Shown in pieces: positions 46,009 through 53,482 of a DNA stretch of 64,000 nucleotides. The stretch covers positions 124,001 through 188,000 of the forward strand of contig CAWFHZ010000010.1 of NCBI GenBank assembly GCA_963815785.1. Direction: 5' to 3'. The DNA is from DATFVA01 sp963815785. GTDB taxonomy: Bacteria > Bacteroidota > Ignavibacteria > Ignavibacteriales > Ignavibacteriaceae. Made by a program: the position numbers and the translations under genes. The number at the start of each line of letters is the position of its first letter. Positions within the stretch are counted from its first letter, which is position 1. Below the pieces are notes generated by a model. That model saw only the letters and a program-made list of their open reading frames with translations, was not told where the DNA came from and did not search any database.

Positions 46009-47421
46009 TTATAGATTCTTTATTTCATTTGTAAGTTTTGTCATTGCTTCTTTTGCATCACCAAAATACATAAGTGCATTCGGATAGAAGAAAAGTTCAT
46101 TATCAATTCCCGCATATCCTACATTAAGAGAACGCTTGTTTATAACCACAGTTTTAGCATAATCTACATTCAGAATAGGCATTCCAAATATTGGGCTGCT
46201 CTGATCGTGGCGTGCAGCGGGATTTACTACATCATTTGCACCAATAACAATTACAACATCTGTGTTGGAGAAATCATCATTAATATCCTCCATCGCATAA
46301 AGTTTATCATAAGGAACCTGCGCTTCCGCAAGAAGTACATTCATATGTCCGGGCATCCTGCCTGCAACCGGGTGAATTGCAAATCGTACATTTATTCCTT
46401 TTTTCTCAAGCACATTCATTAAATCGCGCACCGCGTGTTGTGCCTGGGCTACAGCCATTCCATATCCCGGAACTATAATTACACTGCTTACAGCATCAAG
46501 AAGCATTGCCAGCTCTTCCGCATCAATTGATTTAACATCACCTTTGGGAGATGTGGTTCCGGTTGATTCCCCGGTTGTACCTGCCGATGCCCACCCTCCG
46601 AGCAATACATTCATTAACGACCTGTTCATTCCGCGGCACATTATAAGAGTAAGAATAATTCCTGAGGCGCCAACTAAAGCTCCGGCAATAATTAATTCGT
46701 TATTACCAAGTACAAATCCTGTTGTGGAACCGGCAATTCCTGAATATGAATTCAACAGAGAAATTGCTACAGGCATGTCTGCACCACCGATCGGAAGAAC
46801 CAATAAAACTCCGAGAACCAATGAAACTAAAGTAATAATTAAAACGAGTGAAATTGAACCGGGATTAATTACTAAGTATGCACCGCCTCCAATAACGGCA
46901 AGTAAAAGTATAAGGTTTAAAGGATGCTGGAAAGGATACTTAACTACTTTACCGGTTACAAGTCCCTGCAGTTTTCCGAAGGCAATCATGGATCCCGTGA
47001 AAGTAACTCCGCCGATAAGTAAACTCAGTATAATTGCAACTCCCTGCGTGATAGGAAGATTAAAAATCATTCCCTGATCTACAGGATAGTTTGGATTCAA
47101 TTTATAATATTCCGCTAATGCTACAAGTGTAGAAGCTCCGCCGCCGAAACCATTTAGCATTCCGACCATTTGAGGCATCCCTGTCATTGGAATTTTTATA
47201 GCAAGTATTACTCCGATAAGAGAGCCAACCAGAACCCCGATAATTATCCATTCAAATGTCAGTACATTCTGATCGAATAATGTAATTATAATTGCCATAG
47301 CCATACCTATGGCAGCAAAGAGATTTCCTTTTCGTGCGGTTTTAGGTGATCCCAGGTATTTTATTCCAAAAATGAAAAAGATTGAGGATACCAGGTAAGT
47401 TATTTCAATTACTACTCTCAT
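46009..47421 (-). CDS. pntB: NAD(P) transhydrogenase subunit beta
   Basis: 470 residues. It is the membrane and NADP(H)-binding subunit of the proton-translocating transhydrogenase, which drives NADH to NADPH with the proton gradient. The N-terminal ~260 residues hold about eight or nine spans (FGIKYLGSPKTARKGNLFAA, GMPQMVGMLNGFGGGAS, ADMPVAISLLNSYSGIA). The C-terminal dIII domain has VIIVPGYGMAVAQAQHAV, HPVAGRMPGHMNVLLAEA, IGANDVVNPAARHD and the SLNVGYAGIDN region. It is the last gene of the three-gene operon and is followed by a terminator. Confidence 0.97.
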   Translation of the reverse strand: MRVVIEITYLVSSIFFIFGIKYLGSPKTARKGNLFAAIGMAMAIIITLFDQNVLTFEWIIIGVLVGSLIGVILAIKIPMTGMPQMVGMLNGFGGGASTLVALAEYYKLNPNYPVDQGMIFNLPITQGVAIILSLLIGGVTFTGSMIAFGKLQGLVTGKVVKYPFQHPLNLILLLAVIGGGAYLVINPGSISLVLIITLVSLVLGVLLVLPIGGADMPVAISLLNSYSGIAGSTTGFVLGNNELIIAGALVGASGIILTLIMCRGMNRSLMNVLLGGWASAGTTGESTGTTSPKGDVKSIDAEELAMLLDAVSSVIIVPGYGMAVAQAQHAVRDLMNVLEKKGINVRFAIHPVAGRMPGHMNVLLAEAQVPYDKLYAMEDINDDFSNTDVVIVIGANDVVNPAARHDQSSPIFGMPILNVDYAKTVVINKRSLNVGYAGIDNELFFYPNALMYFGDAKEAMTKLTNEIKNL

Positions 47422-47430
47422 TTTTTATCC

Positions 47431-47724
47431 TCACTTTTTCTTTTTAAACATTTTTAACATTCTGTCGGTAACAAGAAATCCGCCGACCACATTTATCATT
47501 GCGAAAATTACCGCCACCATACCAAGGATTGTACTGATTGTGAACTGCTCAAGTCCGGCACTTAATAAGGCTCCAACAATTGTAATTCCCGAAATTGCAT
47601 TTGATCCTGACATAAGCGGTGTATGAAGTGTCGGGGGAACTTTTGTGATTAATTCAAAACCGACAAATATTGCCAGGACAAAAACATATATGTGCATTAA
47701 AAAAGTTATATTCTCCATAAACAT
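47431..47724 (-). CDS. pntA2: NAD(P) transhydrogenase subunit alpha 2
   Basis: 97 residues, the membrane part of the alpha subunit encoded as its own gene, as in Rhodospirillum-type transhydrogenases. Three or four spans are visible (MHIYVFVLAIFVGFELI, NAISGITIVGALLSAG, TILGMVAVIFAMINVVGGF), with the conserved PPTLHTPLMSGSNAISG loop. It lies between pntA1 and pntB with gaps of 67 and nine bases. Two near-adjacent ATG codons are available as starts. Confidence 0.94.
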   Translation of the reverse strand: MFMENITFLMHIYVFVLAIFVGFELITKVPPTLHTPLMSGSNAISGITIVGALLSAGLEQFTISTILGMVAVIFAMINVVGGFLVTDRMLKMFKKKK

Positions 47725-47791
47725 TTTCCTTCCTTATGTCTGCAGTTACTTTTGTGTTAAATTGAATTTAGTTAATTATACAAATTGCAGA

Positions 47792-48937
47792 CTACTTTAA
47801 TAATTCTTTTACGCGGGGATTTATTACTTCTTTATTATGAGTAATCAGACTTCCCTTTACAATTTCATCTTCCAGGTTTAAAGTAACATTTCCTTCTTTT
47901 CCAATATGTGTAATTAAACTAAGAAGATTCTTCGAATACATTTCACTCGAATGAGTTGGAACCAGACTTGGTAAATTCGGTTCACCAATAATTGTAACTC
48001 CGTATTTCTTAACTATTTTTCCCTTCTCACTAACCTCACAGTTTCCGCCAAACTCAACAGCCATATCGAGTACTACGCTTCCGGGTCTCATATTTTTCAC
48101 CATTTCTTCAGTTACCAGAATCGGGGCCTTCCTGCCAGGTACCAGAGCTGTAGTAATAACAATATCAGCTTCAGTAATATGTTTGAATATAAGTTCTTTC
48201 TGTTTTTTCAGAAATTCCTCTGAAGCTTCTTTGGCATAACCTCCTGCATCCTGCATATTTTCATCAGTTTCAACTTCGATAAATCTTCCACCTAGTGATT
48301 GAACTTCCTCTTTAACTGCGGAACGAATATCAGAAACTTCCACAACAGCACCCAATCTTTTCGCTGTCCCAAGTGCCTGAAGACCCGCAACACCAGCACC
48401 CATTATTACAACTTTTGCGGGAGAAATTGTACCTGCTGCAGTCATCATTAATGGGAAAATTTTTCCAAGTGTATCCGCACACATAACTACACTTTTGTAA
48501 CCGGCAATATTTGCCTGGGAACTAAGCGCATCCATTTTTTGTGCGAGTGTTGTCCTCGGGATCATATCCATAGAAATAACATTTATTCCTTTTTCAGCAC
48601 ATTTCTTTGCATCCTCCGGATAATTTAAAGGATAAAGAAATGTAATAAGTAAAGTTCCCTCTTTCATCAGGTCGAGTTCGTGCTTTTTTAGATCAGGATG
48701 TTCCATTGGTTTCTGAACTTTAAATACTATATCAGCAGAAGAATATAATTCCTGCAGATTATCAATTATTTTAGCACCGGCTGATTTATATTTTTCATCG
48801 GTGAATCCTGCATTTAACCCTGCATTTTTTTCTATGTGGATTTCAAATCCTGCTTTAATCAATTTGGGAACAACATCCGGGACTGTAGCAACCCTGTTCT
48901 CTCCGGAAAGAATTTCTTTTGGGACGGCAATTATCAA
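47792..48937 (-). CDS. pntA1: NAD(P) transhydrogenase subunit alpha 1
   Basis: 381 residues, the cytosolic NAD(H)-binding dI domain of the transhydrogenase. The alanine dehydrogenase/PNT N-terminal region opens with IAVPKEILSGENRVATVPD and has MDMIPRTTLAQKMDALSSQ. The NAD fold has VVIMGAGVAGLQALGTAKRLGA, IVITTALVPGRKAPILVTEE and PGSVVLDMAVEFGGN. It is the first gene of the pntA1-pntA2-pntB operon, with its start 134 bases from the preceding aguA stop. Confidence 0.96.
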   Translation of the reverse strand: MIIAVPKEILSGENRVATVPDVVPKLIKAGFEIHIEKNAGLNAGFTDEKYKSAGAKIIDNLQELYSSADIVFKVQKPMEHPDLKKHELDLMKEGTLLITFLYPLNYPEDAKKCAEKGINVISMDMIPRTTLAQKMDALSSQANIAGYKSVVMCADTLGKIFPLMMTAAGTISPAKVVIMGAGVAGLQALGTAKRLGAVVEVSDIRSAVKEEVQSLGGRFIEVETDENMQDAGGYAKEASEEFLKKQKELIFKHITEADIVITTALVPGRKAPILVTEEMVKNMRPGSVVLDMAVEFGGNCEVSEKGKIVKKYGVTIIGEPNLPSLVPTHSSEMYSKNLLSLITHIGKEGNVTLNLEDEIVKGSLITHNKEVINPRVKELLK

Positions 48938-49033
48938 AGTAGTTCTCCTCTTAAAAGTACAATTAATTTAACTGTTAAAACTAAGGTGTTTACGGACTAA
49001 ATTCAAACATAATTCTTCATTTTCAGACCACAG

Positions 49034-49047
49034 AATTCAGCTGAATT
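49034..49047. promoter_or_regulatory. Perfect 14-base palindrome upstream of the pnt operon
   Basis: AATTCAGCTGAATT reads the same on both strands. It lies 97 bases upstream of the pntA1 start and 25 bases past the aguA stop, where an operator or promoter element is expected. No protein can be assigned to it, and it could equally be chance. Confidence 0.3.
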
Positions 49048-49071
49048 ACTATTAATAATTGTAGATAAAAG

Positions 49072-50139
49072 TTACGCCGGCTGTTCATGCGTAAGACAGT
49101 GAATGGTGCCCAACCCCCATACAAGATCAACAGCATGAATACCAATAACAGGTCTGTCGTTGATCAATTCTGATAAAATCCCTAAAGCAATACGGTCGTT
49201 CGGATCATTAAAAGTGGGAACAAGAACAGCGGAATTTGAGATATAAAAATTTGCATAACTTGCCGGAAGTCTTTCCCCTTTAAATATAACCGGTGAAGGC
49301 ATTGGTAAATCAACAACGTTTAATGAGGAACCATTTTCCAGCTTTGCATTGTTTAATTTTTCTTTGTTCTCTTTTAATTCAGCATAGTTCGGATCAGATT
49401 CATTTATTTCCTGGACTAAAACAACCGTATTCTTATTTACAAACCTACAAAGATCATCTACATGTCCGTGCGTATCATCTCCGGCTATCCCTTTACCCAG
49501 CCAGATTGTATTTTTTATCCCCAGGTAATTACTGAATACTTCTTCATAATCCTTTTTAGTAAACCCGGTATTTCTTACCTGGATTTTATTGTCCATCAAA
49601 CACTCTTCAGTAGTAAGTAGTGTACCACAGCCGTTTGATTCAATGCTTCCCCCTTCAAGTACAACCTGCTTTCCATTATGCGTTGGAATTATTTTTTTCA
49701 AACCGAGCTTTTTTGAAATAAACGCAGGCAGCTTTTCATCTTTTTTAAAGTTATCATATTTTGCCCAGGCATTGAACCTAAAATTAACTTCTGCAATTTC
49801 ACTTTCACTTTTATTTTTTATGAAGGCAGGTCCTGAATCTCTTATCCAGCCGCGATTAGTTTTTAATTTGTAAAATTCAATGTTGTCAAAATTTACATCA
49901 ACAGATTTCAAAACACGTTCAGTTTTTTTCTGATGATCTTTATCTTCAACAATTATTCTTACTTTTTCTCCGCGTGAAATGTATTTAACAATTTCGCCAT
50001 AAACCCAGGGAATTGGAGAGAATTTTCCCGGCCAGTCTTCTTTATTGTGTGGCCAGCCAATCCAGGTTGCTTCATGCTTTTCCCACTCAGCAGGTAGAGA
50101 ATATTCCGAAAGATTTATTTTTGTTTTCTGATTCTTCAT
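49072..50139 (-). CDS. aguA: Agmatine deiminase
   Basis: 355 residues of the agmatine deiminase/peptidyl-arginine deiminase-like fold. It hydrolyses agmatine to N-carbamoylputrescine and ammonia. Landmarks are PAEWEKHEATWIGWPHN at the N-terminus, RGWIRDSGPAFI, VVLEGGSIESNGCGTLL, GDDTHGHVDDLCRFV with the catalytic H and D, and the C-terminal nucleophile C in GTIHCLTHEQPA. It starts three bases after the aguB stop, so the two consecutive steps to putrescine are encoded together. Confidence 0.96.
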   Translation of the reverse strand: MKNQKTKINLSEYSLPAEWEKHEATWIGWPHNKEDWPGKFSPIPWVYGEIVKYISRGEKVRIIVEDKDHQKKTERVLKSVDVNFDNIEFYKLKTNRGWIRDSGPAFIKNKSESEIAEVNFRFNAWAKYDNFKKDEKLPAFISKKLGLKKIIPTHNGKQVVLEGGSIESNGCGTLLTTEECLMDNKIQVRNTGFTKKDYEEVFSNYLGIKNTIWLGKGIAGDDTHGHVDDLCRFVNKNTVVLVQEINESDPNYAELKENKEKLNNAKLENGSSLNVVDLPMPSPVIFKGERLPASYANFYISNSAVLVPTFNDPNDRIALGILSELINDRPVIGIHAVDLVWGLGTIHCLTHEQPA

Positions 50140-50142
50140 CTT

Positions 50143-51045
50143 CTAATCAAGAAACCGTTTATCTATTCCCACATAAGAATCAATCCTTCTGTCACGAAGG
50201 AAGGGCCAGTTTCTCCTGATGTATTCAATTCTTTCATTATCAACCTCAGCAAGAATGATTTCCTCTTTATCGGCAGATGCTTCCGCGATGATAATTCCCT
50301 GCGGATCTGCTACAAAAGAAGATCCCCAGAATTCAATTCCTGCGGAATTTTTTTCAGCTTTTTCTAAACCGACTCGGTTAACCGCAGCAACGTAAATTCC
50401 GTTTGCAATTGCGTGCCCTCTCTGAATCGTCTGCCACGAATCAAACTGAGGCTTACCATGCTCTTTCTTTTCGTGAGGATGCCAGCCAATTGCAGTAGGA
50501 TAAAAGATAACACTTGCGCCTTTTAAAGCTGTTATTCTTGCTCCTTCGGGATACCATTGATCCCAGCAAACGAGTGTACCGATATTGCCAAATTCAGTTT
50601 TAAAAGATTTATACCCAAGATCACCGGGAGTAAAATAAAATTTTTCATAATAAGCAGGATCATCAGGGATGTGCATTTTACGATACAGACCGGATACCTC
50701 TCCTTTTGTATTTATCATTGCAACAGTGTTGTGATAAACTCCACGGGCTCTTTTTTCAAAAAGTGAAGTAACAATAACAACTTTATATTTCCTTGCGGCT
50801 TTTCCCAACGCTTCTGTTGAGGGTCCTGGTATTTTTTCAGCCAGATTAAAATTTTCTATATCTTCTTTTTGACAAAAGTATTGTGTCTTAAACAATTCCG
50901 GAAGACAAATTACTTTTGCTCCTTTCTTTGCAGCTTTCCCAACCCAATCAACGGCTTTCTTTAAGTTTTCATCGGGATTTTTTGAGAGTGACATCTGTAA
51001 AAGACCAATAGTAAATTTTGTTAGAAAATTTATTTTTTTACTCAT
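50143..51045 (-). CDS. aguB: N-carbamoylputrescine amidohydrolase
   Basis: 300 residues, nitrilase-superfamily carbon-nitrogen hydrolase. It converts N-carbamoylputrescine to putrescine, CO2 and ammonia. The catalytic triad is visible: E in VICLPELFKTQYF, K in YRKMHIPDDPAYYEKFYFTP, and C in GTLVCWDQWYPEGARI. SD AGGG precedes ATG. It sits upstream of aguA in one operon, giving the plant- and bacterial-type agmatine route to putrescine. It is 20 bases downstream of a YwqK-like gene, which is probably cotranscribed. Confidence 0.96.
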   Translation of the reverse strand: MSKKINFLTKFTIGLLQMSLSKNPDENLKKAVDWVGKAAKKGAKVICLPELFKTQYFCQKEDIENFNLAEKIPGPSTEALGKAARKYKVVIVTSLFEKRARGVYHNTVAMINTKGEVSGLYRKMHIPDDPAYYEKFYFTPGDLGYKSFKTEFGNIGTLVCWDQWYPEGARITALKGASVIFYPTAIGWHPHEKKEHGKPQFDSWQTIQRGHAIANGIYVAAVNRVGLEKAEKNSAGIEFWGSSFVADPQGIIIAEASADKEEIILAEVDNERIEYIRRNWPFLRDRRIDSYVGIDKRFLD

Positions 51046-51065
51046 AACAACCCTGTTAATTTATT

Positions 51066-51998
51066 TCATTTCTGTTCGGAAATCTTCTTATCCGAAATGA
51101 GTTTTCCTTCTAATGAATATTCTTTACTATTTTTAAGTGTTCCTTCATCGTAAGTTTCAATATACCATAAAGATCCGTCATCGCGGTAAATTTTTGTATC
51201 CCTCTCAAGTTTGTTTTTATTATAATTCTGCTCGGACCAGAGTGTACCGTTTTCATAGTAAGCTTTTGCAGGTCCTTCTTTTAATCCGTTCTCATATTTA
51301 ATTTCTGATTTTAGATTCCCATTTTCATAATACTCTTTGATGATACCGTTTAACTGTGAGAAATTATAATTTTTTTCGGCTTTTAATTTCCCGTCAGGAT
51401 AATATTCCACTGCAGGTCCTGTCATATTTCCTTCGGAATAATAATACTTTCCCTTCAATGCACCATTTTCGTAATACCAGTTTGTTCTGCCTGATTGTAC
51501 ATCGTGCAGATATTCTGCTTCAACTTTCAATCCGCCTTCGGGAAAATATTCTTTGGCTGTTCCTTCGCGTAATCCATTTTTATAAAAATAGAGCGATTTC
51601 AAATTACCGTTTTCAAACCATGCCTTGATTGTGTCTGTAAAAACTCCCTTGTTATAGTGTCCACTTTCTTTAAGAATTCCTGATGGATAATAAGTTGTAT
51701 AAACCCCATTCAGTTTATTATTGTCATAATTCAAAATTTCTTTTAAAATGCCGGAGGTGTAATAGCTGTTGTTAATACCTTCTTTCGTCCCGTTTTTATA
51801 ATTTATAACCTCTTTTAGAATTCCTGACTGATAATAATATCTTGCCTCTCCATTCAGTTTACCGTTTTCATATGTTTCCGATTGTTTTATTGTTCCGTCA
51901 GGATAGTTGTCTTTTATAACTCCATCCTGAGAATAAGTAATAACATCTACAAGCAAAATAAACAGACACAATAATTTAAAAACCGATTGATGAAACAA
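51066..51998 (-). CDS. Secreted YwqK/MORN-like repeat protein (second of a pair)
   Basis: 310 residues from TTG 51998, chosen because AAGGAGGG lies five bases upstream; an earlier in-frame ATG at 52016 has no SD. It has a signal peptide (LFILLVDVITYSQ). The rest is about a dozen tandem repeats of 23 residues of the pattern YY-NG-LK-E--Y-NG-L-G, e.g. YYPDGKLKAEKNYN, YYENGNLKSEIKYENGLKEG. This is the YwqK/MORN-variant repeat, sometimes annotated as an antitoxin, but nothing here supports a toxin-antitoxin role. It overlaps the end of the upstream paralogue by 23 bases. Function unknown. Confidence 0.82.
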   Translation of the reverse strand: MFHQSVFKLLCLFILLVDVITYSQDGVIKDNYPDGTIKQSETYENGKLNGEARYYYQSGILKEVINYKNGTKEGINNSYYTSGILKEILNYDNNKLNGVYTTYYPSGILKESGHYNKGVFTDTIKAWFENGNLKSLYFYKNGLREGTAKEYFPEGGLKVEAEYLHDVQSGRTNWYYENGALKGKYYYSEGNMTGPAVEYYPDGKLKAEKNYNFSQLNGIIKEYYENGNLKSEIKYENGLKEGPAKAYYENGTLWSEQNYNKNKLERDTKIYRDDGSLWYIETYDEGTLKNSKEYSLEGKLISDKKISEQK

Positions 51999-53316
51999 GT
52001 TTCCCTCCTTCGTCATAAACTTTACTTGTTTGAAGAACTCCGTCCTTATAAAATTCTTCTTTCTTCAATTTACCATTTTGAAAATAATCCCTCACCCAAT
52101 TATCCAGTTCACCGTCAGCATAGTTCTCTTCACGCTGCAATGATCCATCTTTGTAATAATAAAATTTTGGTCCCTGTAGGTTCCCATTAACATAAGAGCA
52201 TTTGGATTCAAGCGTGCCGATTTCGTAAAAAGTTCTGAATTCACCCATCTGAATATCTTTGTTAAAATGCTTTACAAATTTCACATTTCCGTTTTCATAA
52301 TAAGCTAGGTAAATACCATTTTTCTTGTTATCACCGTAATCTACTTCTGATTCAATTAAGCCGTCCTGATAGTAATTCCTTGTTATTCCTGTTCTTATTC
52401 CGTGCAGGTAATCTACTGATGATTGCAAAACCCCATTTTCATAATAAGAATTTGATCTGTCATTTAAAGTATCATTTTCATAGTGGTATTCATCTTTCAG
52501 AAATCCGCTTTCATAATAATATTTTGCAAAGTTTTCTTTTTTACCGTCTTTATAATATATCTCACTTTTCAGAGAGCCATTATCATAATACTGCCTGTCA
52601 GTATTTTCCTTTGCTTCAATTTTTCCCAGGTAATCATAACGCACCCTGTCCTTAATTTCACCATTTTCATAAGTATCTATTACCCGGATTTCGCCCGCAG
52701 AATCGTACAATTTAACTTCACCGACGATCTTATCATTTTTAAAATAAGCATCAACCGCAACTTTACCATTTTCATGATATACTTTGGTAGGTCCCTCCAT
52801 CATACCATTATTAAAAGTTTTCTCAACTTCAACTGCACCTGATTTATAAAATGTTTTCGAAACACCCTGCAAAAGTCCGATTACATAATTCCATTCACCC
52901 TGGAGTTCACCGGTTTTATAATATGTGTAAGTTGTTCCATCTAGAACACCGTGATAATAGTTTTGTTTTGCCCAAAGTTCACCAGATTCGTAGTACCAGA
53001 ACGAAGTATCCTCTTTGATTCCATCTTTGTAATTCCATTCAGTGCTAACCTTGCCGTCTTCAAAATACCAGGTCTGCATCCCTTCTTCTTTACCTTCAAA
53101 ATAATGCCAGCGTTTCCACAATTTACCATTCGAATAGAACTCAAGATAATCCCCATGAAGCCGCCCATTCCAGTAAGTGCCCTGGGTTTTAACATTTCCG
53201 TTAGGGTAATAAGTCTTCTTAAAATTTCCCGTCGAATCAACCTGAGCTGAAATAATCGAAGTTAGGGAAAAAAAGATAAGAATGTAGAAAAGAATAATTC
53301 TGAATTTTTTCTGCAT
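51976..53316 (-). CDS. Secreted YwqK/MORN-like repeat protein (first of a pair)
   Basis: 446 residues with a signal peptide (MQKKFRIILFYILIFF, cleavage near ISAQ). It is composed almost entirely of roughly 17 repeats of 23 residues (YYPNGNVKTQGTYWNGRLHG, YYENGNVKFVKHFNKD, YYKDGSLQREENYADGELD). The repeats align with those of the neighbouring gene, so the pair probably arose by duplication and repeat expansion. The protein is expected in the periplasm or at the cell surface. The start lies 166 bases from the divergent mutS gene. Confidence 0.83.
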   Translation of the reverse strand: MQKKFRIILFYILIFFSLTSIISAQVDSTGNFKKTYYPNGNVKTQGTYWNGRLHGDYLEFYSNGKLWKRWHYFEGKEEGMQTWYFEDGKVSTEWNYKDGIKEDTSFWYYESGELWAKQNYYHGVLDGTTYTYYKTGELQGEWNYVIGLLQGVSKTFYKSGAVEVEKTFNNGMMEGPTKVYHENGKVAVDAYFKNDKIVGEVKLYDSAGEIRVIDTYENGEIKDRVRYDYLGKIEAKENTDRQYYDNGSLKSEIYYKDGKKENFAKYYYESGFLKDEYHYENDTLNDRSNSYYENGVLQSSVDYLHGIRTGITRNYYQDGLIESEVDYGDNKKNGIYLAYYENGNVKFVKHFNKDIQMGEFRTFYEIGTLESKCSYVNGNLQGPKFYYYKDGSLQREENYADGELDNWVRDYFQNGKLKKEEFYKDGVLQTSKVYDEGGKLVSSIGF

Positions 53317-53482
53317 TAAATAGGGACTAATTCTTTTTAATTGAATAACTTAATGCAAAGTTAAAATTATTCTCTTATAAGAAAAACTGATAAAAGAGTG
53401 CATAAATAAAATTTAACTTAGCTGAAATAAATTGATATTCTATTTCGATTAAGATATTTTAATTTTTTATTTTAAAAGGTAT

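Noticed and set aside
46544..47077. 177-residue open frame on the + strand
   Set aside because: It lies wholly antisense to pntB, has no SD and proline/serine-rich composition expected from the reverse of a membrane gene.
52483..52842. Open frames on the + strand across the YwqK-like genes
   Set aside because: They are by-products of the periodic 69-base repeats on the minus strand, rich in F, I and H without any start signal.
51066..53316. Possible CRISPR-like or satellite array
   Set aside because: The periodicity is protein-level, with degenerate 69-base units inside two coding genes. There are no identical repeats separated by unique spacers.
51066..53316. Toxin-antitoxin system suggested by the YwqK name
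   Set aside because: Both proteins have signal peptides and no toxin-like partner gene lies nearby.
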